Origin: JBFMDN01 sp040753915
GTDB lineage: Bacteria; Desulfobacterota; Desulfomonilia; Desulfomonilales; Desulfomonilaceae
Reading direction: 5' to 3'
DNA: 64,000 nucleotides
Assembly (NCBI GenBank): GCA_040753915.1
Contig: JBFMDN010000005.1
Span: 81,740-145,739, forward strand
Shown: positions 1-7,836 of the stretch, piece after piece
How the letters are laid out: the number at the start of each line of letters is the position of its first letter
Numbering within the stretch: the stretch's first letter is position 1
Notes under the pieces: generated by a model
Seen by the model: only the letters and a program-made list of their open reading frames with translations
Told to the model about the DNA's origin: nothing
Database searches by the model: none
Translations under genes and position numbers: made by a program

Positions 1-2
1 AT

Positions 3-665
3 GTGGCCGAGGTGCCGCTCACAGGAGAGATGGAGGAATTGGCAGCTCTCGTGGCCGACTTGCGAGAAGACGACGTCCTCTCGAAGATTCAGCAACATGT
101 GGAGGCCGGAGTTTCATCAGAAGAAATCCTCGCAGCCTGCCAGAAGGGAATGCGTATGGTAGGCTTCATGCACGAGAAGGGACAGTACTTCATCGCCGGT
201 CTGATAATGGCTGGAGAAATCATGCGGCAGGTGGTGAACCTGATTCGCCCGGTTATGATGCGGGAGCGATCACGGAAGAACGTGGGCAGGGTTTTGCTCG
301 GCACCATAGCGGGAGACATTCACGATATCGGGAAAAACCTGTTCAAAGACCTGCTGGAGTGTCACGGCTTTACGGTCCTGGACCTCGGAGTAGATGTTCC
401 CCCTGCGGAGTTTCTCCATGCCTATTCCCACTTCAAGCCCGACCTGATAGCTGCTTCCGCTCTGATCACCGATAGTTTTCCGCATTTGCGGGAGCTCGTG
501 GCGCTCTTTAACAATGTGGCAGAAGATGCGCATGATCGGCCGCTCATCCTCATAGGCGGAGGACAGGTGGACGAGCGGGTCGCTCACATGATCGGTTCAG
601 ACTACTGGGCTCCAGATGCCTTCGCGGGCGTACGGTTATGCGAGAGCCTGATGCTGCGGAAATAG
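3..665 (+). CDS. Corrinoid (B12)-binding methyltransferase subunit
   Basis: This is a cobalamin-binding protein of the MtbC/MttC/MtgC type, which carries the methyl group between a substrate methyltransferase and a tetrahydrofolate- or CoM-directed methyltransferase in the cytoplasm. The helical cap is at about residues 10-90 and the Rossmann-like B12 domain at about 95-215. The B12 signature GDIHDIGKNL at 104-113 holds the lower-axial ligand His107, and an ASALIT loop and a GGG turn follow as expected. The family is usually 210-220 aa, so the 220-aa length is right. The GTG at position 3 is the first usable start, but the frame is open to the window edge, so the true start may lie outside. 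No methyltransferase is visible; it may lie just upstream of the window. The 3' end overlaps the convergent activator gene by 30 bp. Confidence 0.85.
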   Translation: MAEVPLTGEMEELAALVADLREDDVLSKIQQHVEAGVSSEEILAACQKGMRMVGFMHEKGQYFIAGLIMAGEIMRQVVNLIRPVMMRERSRKNVGRVLLGTIAGDIHDIGKNLFKDLLECHGFTVLDLGVDVPPAEFLHAYSHFKPDLIAASALITDSFPHLRELVALFNNVAEDAHDRPLILIGGGQVDERVAHMIGSDYWAPDAFAGVRLCESLMLRK

Positions 666-2405
666 CAGATTGTCGATAAACGTGCTGGAAAACCGCGGAT
701 GCGAGCTCAGTTCCAGGACCCGCACTCTGGACGGGATCTCCTCGACTTCTGCCATGACGTCTTCATTCAGCAAGGCAAAGGATGCGCCCGTCAATGAGGA
801 GTTGCCCACGAATTTCACCGGCCCGTTGTAGTCGTGAGGCAGCAACCCAATGCGCTTGAGATTTTTCAGGTTCACGTGGTACCCGAAAGCTCCTGCCAAG
901 ATTATCTCCTCAATATCCTGCGTCGTAATCCCTGATTCCTCCAGCAACAGGAGAATGCCTGCAATCGCTGCCCCCTTCGCCAACTGCAGTTGGCGGATAT
1001 CGTGTTGACTCAGGAACACGTTGTCGCTCAGATGGTAGCGATTCCCTTTCATCGAGTCTCGCAGAGGCGTGTCTGCGTCCTGGTTGAAGGCACCTCCGGG
1101 CAGGATGATTCGAGCTTCGAGCAGGCTGGCCACGACATCGATCAGACCGCTTCCGCAAATCCCCACAGGGGGGCGGTCTCCGATCGTGGTGAATCGGGGG
1201 GTGTGATTTCCGTCCAGGGCGAACGAATCGATCGCGCCCGGTATGGCTCGGCAACCGCACGAAATATTCATGCCTTCAAGGGCCGGTCCCATGGCGCAGG
1301 AGGCTGCCACCATACGGTCCGGTGCCTGGATCAGGACAATCTCTCCATTGGTGCCCATATCAAGGAACAGACTGTTTCTCGAACGTGACCGGCAATCTAT
1401 TGCCGCGAGCCCGGCAACGATATCCGCTCCGATGTAGGCTGACACGCTTGGCAAGAATATGGCTCGCCCTCCGGAATACATGGGCAGGCCCGACTGGTCT
1501 CCAGTGAGGACCAGAGGCTTCAAGAATGTCGGACGAAACGGAGACGTGGCTAGGGAAACGGGCTGAACCCCCGCAAGGATATGAAGCATCGTCGTATTGG
1601 CCGCTATGGTGACAAGGTACACCTGTTCGCGGGTGTATTGAGACCCCAGCGCGGAGTCCATCATTTCGGCGAGCTTCGCCGTGAGCGTTTCGCGCAATGT
1701 GATGAGCCCACGAGGTTCCTGCCTGCAATAGGCTATACGGGTAATGACGTCTCCTCCGTATGCGGTCTGAGGATTCAGGGCCGAAGCACGACCCAACAGC
1801 TCGCCGGTCTCCAGGTCGTACACGCACAGGGACACGCTTGTGGTTCCCACGTCTACTGCCGAGCCGAGAAGAGGGGTCGATTTCGGGACAATGTCCACAA
1901 GCTCCTTTCGGAAAACAATGCCTGAGGGCCGGCCCCTTCCCCAATCCCATGAAGCGATCTTGTTGAGAACGTGCGGGTCCATGGTCCGGGCGAAAAGCCC
2001 CTCCTCATATGGGCGCGGGCTGTCGGATTGCAACGCCGGGAGATCCGTCTGCTTGACCAGGCTTTGAGGTTCGACGGTGCGCTCCTCCACACCGTAGATT
2101 GTCTTCAGTTGCGTCCAGGTGTCAGAGAGCGTTACTTCGACCCTGCCCATTACTCTTGCCATGCACGCGAGCCGAGCCTCACCGGACGCCCCCGTCAGGT
2201 GCTCCCGCTCCTTCTCGTCAGGAGGACTCAGCGCGCCGTGCGCAATCACTTTGCACATTCCGCACGCCCCGCGGCCGTTGCACGTGGACTCAACTCCGAG
2301 TCCGGCCCTTCTGAGGCATGACAAAAGGGTATCCCCGGTTTTGGCTTCAACGGCGAGACCGGTCCCTGTTACCACGACACATGGTGGAGAGATTTCTTGT
2401 GTCAC
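636..2405 (-). CDS. RACo-like ferredoxin/ASKHA reductive activator of corrinoid protein
   Basis: The protein (589 aa) has an N-terminal plant-type [2Fe-2S] domain, with ligands visible as Cys42, Cys48, Cys51 and Cys81 (C-x5-C-x2-C...C). It is followed by a linker and a large actin-like (ASKHA, DUF4445) ATPase domain containing VDVGTTSVSLCVYDL and FLDMGTNGEIV phosphate-binding loops. RACo/RamA-type proteins use ATP to reduce Co(II) corrinoid back to Co(I) after accidental oxidation. The pairing with the corrinoid protein, which is convergent with a 30-bp stop-end overlap, and with the DUF1638 gene just upstream (ATGA overlap) fits that job. The activator domain assignment is firm; the identity of its partner is inferred from position. 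Confidence 0.9.
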   Translation of the reverse strand: MTQEISPPCVVVTGTGLAVEAKTGDTLLSCLRRAGLGVESTCNGRGACGMCKVIAHGALSPPDEKEREHLTGASGEARLACMARVMGRVEVTLSDTWTQLKTIYGVEERTVEPQSLVKQTDLPALQSDSPRPYEEGLFARTMDPHVLNKIASWDWGRGRPSGIVFRKELVDIVPKSTPLLGSAVDVGTTSVSLCVYDLETGELLGRASALNPQTAYGGDVITRIAYCRQEPRGLITLRETLTAKLAEMMDSALGSQYTREQVYLVTIAANTTMLHILAGVQPVSLATSPFRPTFLKPLVLTGDQSGLPMYSGGRAIFLPSVSAYIGADIVAGLAAIDCRSRSRNSLFLDMGTNGEIVLIQAPDRMVAASCAMGPALEGMNISCGCRAIPGAIDSFALDGNHTPRFTTIGDRPPVGICGSGLIDVVASLLEARIILPGGAFNQDADTPLRDSMKGNRYHLSDNVFLSQHDIRQLQLAKGAAIAGILLLLEESGITTQDIEEIILAGAFGYHVNLKNLKRIGLLPHDYNGPVKFVGNSSLTGASFALLNEDVMAEVEEIPSRVRVLELSSHPRFSSTFIDNLLFPQHQALA

Positions 2406-3100
2406 AACGCACCTTGGACCCGGGACTCCCGTTGGTCTTCATGCAGGCCCAAATGGACAAAATCAATGGTGGTGAAAGGCGGGACAATCACGTAGTCTGT
2501 CCGATCCCACGGACCAGTCAAGAAGTCTTTCAGATAGTGAACGGAACCTTGAAGCACTCTTACCTCCAGCTCGAATGTCGCAGCAATCTCTTGCACGCGC
2601 GGCAGCAACTCGGCTACGTCGTATGCCCCTGTGTCGATGAGACCGAGCACGCGATAATGCTCCAACATCCGGCTGAAAATCCTCTCTGTCCGCTCAGGTC
2701 CGAATCGATCGAGAACAGACAGATACTCCTTCCAAATGTTGGCTTCTCCCTCCAGCCAGCCTTTGGTCAGGAAATACACTCCGCCTTCCCGAAAGCACCT
2801 TTCCCGGTTTTCTTTGGACCCGAGCAGCAACGTGATGCAATCATCTACTTTGGGGAAAATTAGCTCGTACGCTCCTGTGGTGAGCCCTGTCACGGCATTT
2901 CCGCAGAAGCCAAACGCGAGGAGCACCCGACCGACTCCGTTGATGAGGTCCAGCTCCTCTTGGAGCCTTCGCCGCAACGACCCGGGAATCAGGTGCAATC
3001 CGGATTCAACCCAGACGATGGGATGCGTACACGCTGTCTCTCTGACCGCTTTCTCGAGCTCATCTCTGATGGTGTTGCAGGCAAGAATGGCTGTTTTCAT
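2402..3100 (-). CDS. DUF1638 domain protein
   Basis: This 232-aa cytoplasmic protein matches my recollection of the DUF1638 family, which is common next to corrinoid methyltransferase genes in anaerobes and methanogens. Its biochemical function is not established. Cys8, Cys66 (in AFGFCGN) and Cys88 lie in the conserved N-terminal part and could bind a metal or take part in catalysis, but that is a guess. Its last codons overlap the start of the RACo-like gene (2402-2405, ATGA), so the two are translationally coupled. A role in methyl transfer or corrinoid maintenance is inferred from context only. Confidence 0.8.
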   Translation of the reverse strand: MKTAILACNTIRDELEKAVRETACTHPIVWVESGLHLIPGSLRRRLQEELDLINGVGRVLLAFGFCGNAVTGLTTGAYELIFPKVDDCITLLLGSKENRERCFREGGVYFLTKGWLEGEANIWKEYLSVLDRFGPERTERIFSRMLEHYRVLGLIDTGAYDVAELLPRVQEIAATFELEVRVLQGSVHYLKDFLTGPWDRTDYVIVPPFTTIDFVHLGLHEDQRESRVQGAL

Positions 3101-3542
3101 GAGGTGGCTGACACCCAGGTGCTGCGATCACAGGGAGTTCTTACCACGCCTGCACGGGTTCGGCAAGGTCTGGAGAGCGTTATCGAGGAACCTTTGACTA
3201 CTATCTCGCTCGACAGCGATCCCGGATCTCGGGTCTGCTACACCTTGCAGCAGGCACCGCGTGGGGAAACGCATGGAACGCTGCCTCGTGGCCTGAAACT
3301 TGCTTCGATATTTGCAGATCTCGGCGGGGCGGCGCCTGAGACAGACTCCCCGCAACGACCGGGGCCGCCAGATTGCGGCCGTACGGATGCGGTAGAATCA
3401 ATCGTCTCCACCCCGAATGTTTGCAGACTGTAAAAGAGTCTGACAGGGATTCGGGGCTGGAACGAACAGGAGAAGGTTTCCGTAAGGCAGCTTGGTGGAC
3501 CGCTGGCCTGCAGAAAATAGACTCCAGGAAAGGAGGCCCACG
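3101..3542. other. Intergenic region, divergent DUF1638 / CBS genes
   Basis: About 440 bp separate the divergent DUF1638 and CBS-domain genes. Short open frames exist on both strands, but none has a recognisable product, and the minus-strand one (3201-3740) runs into the CBS gene. The region must hold two promoters, but I could not pick out convincing boxes. Confidence 0.5.
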
Positions 3543-4235
3543 ATGCTCGTCAAGTATTGGATGAAGCAGAAGATTGCAACGGTAAAGGAGACCGATTCGC
3601 TCCAGCGAGCTATCATGCTCATGCGAGAAAGCCAGCAGCTCATGCTCCCTGTCATGAACAACGGCGACCTCGTCGGCGTGATTACCGACCGTGACGTGAA
3701 GCGGGCATCCGCTTCGGACGCCACAGCACTGGAGATTCATGAGCTCGCCTATCTCATAGCCCGGATTACCGTCGCTGACGTGATGACTCGTGACGTCATC
3801 ACCATTCCACTCGATTTCACGCTGGAAGAAGCCGCAGCGCAGTTGCTGATCAACAACATTTCGGGCGCTCCAGTGGTCGATACGACAGGAAAGCTCGTCG
3901 GCATCATTACCCAGCGAGAAATATTCATCGCCCTGCTCTCTCTCACCGGCTTCGGAAAAAAGGGAATTCAGATCGCTGTGGAAGTGGATGACCGACCGGG
4001 TTCCATCAAAGAAGTAACGGACATTGTGAGGAATGCGGGAGGAAGGCTGGTGAGCCTGTTGACGTCATACGAGAGGGTCACACCAGGCCACAGGCGCCTG
4101 TATGTGAGAGCATGGGCTATCGACAGAGACAGACTGCCCTCGGTGTTGGAAGAGATCAAGCAGAAAGCAACGCTCCTCTATTACGTGGATCATAGAGAAA
4201 ACAAGAGAGAAGAATTTGTAAAAACCGAAACGTGA
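3543..4235 (+). CDS. CBS-pair plus ACT-like domain protein (AcuB-like)
   Basis: The protein has 230 aa: CBS1 at about residues 1-60 (MLVKYWMKQKIATV, GVITDRDVKRA), CBS2 at about 75-135 (VADVMTRDVITI, LVGIITQREIF) and a C-terminal ACT-like ferredoxin fold at about 142-215 containing VEVDDRPGSI. CBS pairs bind adenine nucleotides and ACT domains bind amino acids or other small ligands, so this is a likely ligand-sensing regulator; the target is unknown. The start is the ATG at 3543, because an aggagg ribosome site sits 7-8 bases before it. The longer frame (from 3492) lacks such a site. The gene is monocistronic as far as can be seen. Confidence 0.85.
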   Translation: MLVKYWMKQKIATVKETDSLQRAIMLMRESQQLMLPVMNNGDLVGVITDRDVKRASASDATALEIHELAYLIARITVADVMTRDVITIPLDFTLEEAAAQLLINNISGAPVVDTTGKLVGIITQREIFIALLSLTGFGKKGIQIAVEVDDRPGSIKEVTDIVRNAGGRLVSLLTSYERVTPGHRRLYVRAWAIDRDRLPSVLEEIKQKATLLYYVDHRENKREEFVKTET

Positions 4236-4300
4236 TACGGAGGATTGGAGGTGGGAGATGAGATTCTGGACTAGGGCCGACTCGATGGGCTGTGTGACCG

Positions 4301-4759
4301 CTACGTGAAATCAGGTTCTTTCTTCTTCCACCCCTGATCGACAGTTTCTTCAAAAGAGGCAGCCCACTGATCGAAGTCTGCAGCAGGGTATTCCATGTCC
4401 CGAGCCGCGTGAGCCTGCGACTTGATGAGGGCGTCAACTTGCGCCTGCCCAAGAAGGCCAGCGCGAAGCATTTTCCCAAGAAGACTCTCGAGGCCCTTTC
4501 GGGAGAGGCGATATTTTTCGGCCAAGTCGGCGCCGTTCATACCTTGTTTGATGTCTGACAAAACATCCTTTGCCTTCAATTCGACTTTGAAATGGGGGCC
4601 CAAATCGGAGCTCTTCAATGCTCCTGCCCTCACCAGCTTCATGTACAAGCTTCTCAGGCCCTGGGCAGTGAGATTGTATTTCTTCATGAGGCCGATTTCA
4701 TTCATTCCCGCGCGAATATCCCTGAGAGCTTCGCCTCCATCTATCTTCAGCTTGGCCAT
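4301..4759 (-). CDS. Small protein with two copies of a ~50-residue HTH-like module
   Basis: I do not recognise a named family. The 152-aa protein is almost entirely two tandem copies of one module, at about residues 4-53 and 58-107. They share the pattern DI+xGM-x4-L-xx-KY-x-L(S/T)-xx-GL-xx-L-xx-K-(L/M)-xx-AG-x-L. The KYxLSxxGLxxLxxK part looks like a helix-turn-helix. The same module starts the proteins at 36471-37241 and 55642-56637. The C-terminus (108-152) is acidic and tryptophan-rich. There is no membrane segment or signal peptide. It stands alone, facing the CBS-domain gene. A DNA- or protein-binding role is plausible but unproven. Confidence 0.75.
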   Translation of the reverse strand: MAKLKIDGGEALRDIRAGMNEIGLMKKYNLTAQGLRSLYMKLVRAGALKSSDLGPHFKVELKAKDVLSDIKQGMNGADLAEKYRLSRKGLESLLGKMLRAGLLGQAQVDALIKSQAHAARDMEYPAADFDQWAASFEETVDQGWKKKEPDFT

Positions 4760-5094
4760 GACTGTTCACCGAGCGCTGTCGTATTCGGGCGTTCCCGGAG
4801 CCACGATAACACATTTTTTGCCAAAAAGATACGATTTGCACCGTTTCAAGCGGTCGAAGACACGTGAGGCAGAGACAGACGCAGGAGGAAGCCCCCATTC
4901 CCTCTTCGGAACGAGGCGGAATGGGGGCAGTGCTGTCTTCATCCACTGGCTCGTACTTCCTATGCAGCGTGCCCGTTACGGCCTCGCACTACTATGGTCC
5001 ACAACATAGCGTGAAAGTTGCACTCTGACGCGGAGACGCTCATTCAAGGCATTTCTGCACTGACCAGAGGAAGCAGTGGGTTACCTAACCAGTC
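4760..5094. other. Intergenic region after the large catabolic operon
   Basis: There is no convincing gene here. The one structure I see is the hairpin at 4891-4928 listed separately. The stretch lies downstream of the last operon gene and upstream of the small two-module gene, whose promoter must also be here. Confidence 0.5.
4891..4928 (-). terminator. Possible terminator hairpin of the catabolic operon
   Basis: GCCCCCATTCC (4891-4901) pairs exactly with GGAATGGGGGC (4918-4928) around a 16-nt loop that can itself pair a little. It lies about 165 bp downstream of the last minus-strand operon gene. No U-tract follows on the minus strand, only a pyrimidine-rich TTCCTCC, so it may be a weak terminator or merely an RNA-stabilising hairpin. 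Confidence 0.4.
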
Positions 5095-6294
5095 TTACGG
5101 GCCGACAATGCTTACAGAAATCGTCGCCCCACCAGGAGTTCCACCGAGGTTGTGGGCAAGCCCCAATCCCGGATTCTTGAGCTGTCGCTCTCCGGCTCTC
5201 CCGAGGATCTGGTTGTACAGCTCATATATCATCCTCAGACCGGAAGCTCCTATGGGATGGCCGAAGCACTTCAGTCCGCCATCCATGTTCACAGGAAGCT
5301 CCCCCGTGAGCTCGAAAGTTCCTGCCTCAACGTCATCCTTGAATTTTCCTCGAGGCGAGAGCTCGAGGTCCTCGTATATGATTGCCTCAGTGATGGAGAA
5401 ACAGTCGTGCACCTCGGCCATAGAAATTTCCTTGCGGGGGGTCTTGATCCCGGCTTCTGCGTACGCTGCTTGCCCGGCCCGATATGTCTCTTTGACCGAG
5501 GTCCAGTCGTGGTTAGGATTCATATAGCCTTCAGAGGGGCCCACTGCTATTTGGGCGGCTTTTATGTACACGGGATCCGGCTTGAAGCTCTTGGCCAGGT
5601 CCTTGCGCACAAGTATGGCGGCCGCCGCGCCGTCGCTCACCCCACAGCAATCGAGAAGCCCGAGGGGCCACGCAATCATGGGCGCTTTGAGGACCTGCTC
5701 GACAGTTATCTCGCGCCGGAAATGAGCTTTGGGGGACATGGTTCCGTTGTGGTGGTTCTTGACCATGATCTTGGCAAGAAGCGTTCTTCCTTCCTCGGGA
5801 GTCAGGCCGTACTTGTTGAAATAGCTTGTCGCCATCATGGCGAAATGACCCGGAGCGGTGAAATTGCGACTCCTGAACGTGTTGGGTGCAGTGGACACAA
5901 GGCCCATTGCAATGTCGTCCGTGGGGAGCCCGCTGTATCCGGAATCTTTCAGCTTCTCCGCGCCGATGGCGAGAACGATGTCATAGGCTCCCGAAGCCAC
6001 TGCATATGCGGCGTTCCTGAACGAATCCGAAGCTGTTGCGCACATATTTTCCAGGCGCGTGACCGGCTTGTAATCCAGTTTCAATGTGGTGGCCAATGGC
6101 TGGCTCGGTGCGGGTAGATTGGACCAATACGAGCCGATCCACACGGCCTGAACATCCTTTGGGTCAATGCCGGCATCTTGATATGCCTCGTATACGGCAT
6201 CGATAACCAGGTCATCGAAGCTCTTGTCCCAGTTCTCGCCGAACTTTGTGCATCCCATTCCTACTATGGCCACTTTGTCTCTTATGCTTTCCAT
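5095..6294 (-). CDS. SCP2-type thiolase
   Basis: This 399-aa protein has the thiolase fold with all canonical catalytic motifs: the nucleophile in ENMCATAS (Cys85), the HDCF histidine in MAEVHDCFS, and GHPIGASG near the C-terminus, where SCP2-type enzymes end with a HNLGG loop. Such enzymes cleave 3-ketoacyl-CoA with CoA, or run in reverse as a Claisen condensation. It is the last gene of the operon and follows the HMG-CoA-synthase-like/DUF35 fusion by 42 bp. Thiolases of this group often need a DUF35 partner, so the two probably form a complex. An aggtc-type ribosome site precedes the ATG at 6294. The substrate is unknown. Confidence 0.85.
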   Translation of the reverse strand: MESIRDKVAIVGMGCTKFGENWDKSFDDLVIDAVYEAYQDAGIDPKDVQAVWIGSYWSNLPAPSQPLATTLKLDYKPVTRLENMCATASDSFRNAAYAVASGAYDIVLAIGAEKLKDSGYSGLPTDDIAMGLVSTAPNTFRSRNFTAPGHFAMMATSYFNKYGLTPEEGRTLLAKIMVKNHHNGTMSPKAHFRREITVEQVLKAPMIAWPLGLLDCCGVSDGAAAAILVRKDLAKSFKPDPVYIKAAQIAVGPSEGYMNPNHDWTSVKETYRAGQAAYAEAGIKTPRKEISMAEVHDCFSITEAIIYEDLELSPRGKFKDDVEAGTFELTGELPVNMDGGLKCFGHPIGASGLRMIYELYNQILGRAGERQLKNPGLGLAHNLGGTPGGATISVSIVGP

Positions 6295-6336
6295 TGCGAT
6301 TTGACCTCCAACTGTTCGACCGGGATTGGCAGGGCA

Positions 6337-7752
6337 TCATCTGATAGGCCGAGATTTCCACCAATAGACACTGATCCCTTGGGTGTGCCGGAATTTCCTG
6401 AACGTCATCTCCACCTGCAGTCCCACACGGATATCCGCCACTCTCCTGTCGGTCACGTCCATCATGATTCGTCCCCCCTCGTCGAAGTCGATGGCAGCGA
6501 GGGTTGTGGGAGGATCGGGAGAAACCGCAAGGTTATCATGAGAAAAGGTCACTATCTTCCCAAGCTTGTCGGCGAAGGGATAGTAATCGAAGTCGTCTCT
6601 TGCGCGGCATTCCATGCATACCCGCTGGAGCGGATATTGGACGGTCCCGCACTGTCTGCATTTGGAGCCGTACAGGGCCAGCCCACATTTTCGGTCGCGA
6701 TACAAAGCTGGGGCTGAGGCGGGCTCTTCCCTGGGTCTCATGGGAGGCTCCAGCTCCACCATGTCTCTCCATCTCAGGTATTTCTGGTACGTGGTGGCGG
6801 ACTTGGCCCCCAGCATTCTCGATAGGCTCTGTTTCTTTTTTACTTCCTCAATGCGATCCGTGACGGTAAGAGCGCAGACGTGGCAACCGTCGCCATACGA
6901 GACCCACAGGAGCTTTTCTCCCGGCCTTGCCTGCTCGAACGCCGCAGCGAGAAGCATCACGGGATGGGCAGTTCCCGTGTACCCTGCAAGACCCCAAAGC
7001 GGATCGGCACCCTGAGTCTTGGGGTCGAACCCCATCTTCTTCAACACGCCGGCGAGGTAAGATGGATTGGGAGCAGAGAGCACCACTGTGGAGAAATCCT
7101 GGGGTTTCCTGTCAAAGGCCCTCAAGGCCTCTCCAACCGTCTCAGGAACGATTTTCGTGAATCCCGTCTCGCGTACGAATCGATCCTCCCAGGACTGCAC
7201 GTACCGGTCCCCAATGGGCCTATATACGTCGTAGAGCTCATTGTTGATGGAGTACCATCCGTCAATGGTGGCGATGGGATCCGATTCGCCCAGGAGCAAA
7301 GCTGCCGCGCCGTCCCCAAATTCCATCTCCTTGGACCCATTGGGACGGCCCAGTCGCATGTCTGCCGCGCAGACAAGCGCCTGACGCGATGCCCCGGCCG
7401 TCACCGAGTCAAGAGCCATCTTGACCGAATCAACACCTGCCCGCAGGCTACCGCTCACGTCGAACGTTCGAGCCGTTTTCTGCAGATCCAGCACCGCTGC
7501 GACCAGCGCCGCTGATTGCTTCTCTGCGTACGGGAATGTGGTGGAAGCGAAGTAGAGCCCATCCACTGTTGCTGCGCTGAAACCTTTGAGGCAATCCCTG
7601 CAAGACTCTACGGCCATCGTCACTGAGTCTTCGTCAAAATTGGCCACCGCCTTTTCTCCGGGTACCTTGAAGCCGCTCCAGAACTGGGCGATCTCAGCTC
7701 GCTCCAGCCTATGAAACGGCACGTACACGCCGTATGATGAGATACCAATCAT
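6337..7752 (-). CDS. HMG-CoA-synthase-like protein fused to DUF35 zinc-ribbon/OB domain
   Basis: The protein has 471 aa. Residues 1-~300 are a KAS III/HMG-CoA-synthase-type thiolase fold (MIGISSYGVYVP start, FGDGAAALLLGE at ~145-156, GYTGTAHP with His263). Residues ~350-471 are a DUF35 domain with zinc ligands Cys365, Cys368, Cys379 and Cys382, followed by an OB fold. The stretch where HMG-CoA synthases carry the acyl-accepting Cys reads DVSGSLRAG (98-106), with no cysteine. It may therefore not form an acyl-enzyme and may act mainly as partner or scaffold for the neighbouring thiolase. This recalls the archaeal thiolase/HMGCS/DUF35 complex, with two components fused here. A strong ggagg site precedes the ATG. 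Confidence 0.82.
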   Translation of the reverse strand: MIGISSYGVYVPFHRLERAEIAQFWSGFKVPGEKAVANFDEDSVTMAVESCRDCLKGFSAATVDGLYFASTTFPYAEKQSAALVAAVLDLQKTARTFDVSGSLRAGVDSVKMALDSVTAGASRQALVCAADMRLGRPNGSKEMEFGDGAAALLLGESDPIATIDGWYSINNELYDVYRPIGDRYVQSWEDRFVRETGFTKIVPETVGEALRAFDRKPQDFSTVVLSAPNPSYLAGVLKKMGFDPKTQGADPLWGLAGYTGTAHPVMLLAAAFEQARPGEKLLWVSYGDGCHVCALTVTDRIEEVKKKQSLSRMLGAKSATTYQKYLRWRDMVELEPPMRPREEPASAPALYRDRKCGLALYGSKCRQCGTVQYPLQRVCMECRARDDFDYYPFADKLGKIVTFSHDNLAVSPDPPTTLAAIDFDEGGRIMMDVTDRRVADIRVGLQVEMTFRKFRHTQGISVYWWKSRPIR

Positions 7753-7836
7753 ACCAACCTCCAGTAGCTTTACGATTCATACTTTCCGCCTCTGGCGCCT
7801 GATAGGCACGGGCTGCGCACCGCAAAGGCTCCCATG

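Noticed and set aside
3491..3516. GG-N10-GC before the CBS-domain gene
   Set aside because: Only the GG and GC agree; the -12 region lacks TTGC, so chance is the better explanation.
3201..3740. Minus-strand frame of 179 codons in the DUF1638/CBS gap
   Set aside because: It overlaps the start of the convincing CBS-domain gene on the other strand, has odd composition and no recognisable family.
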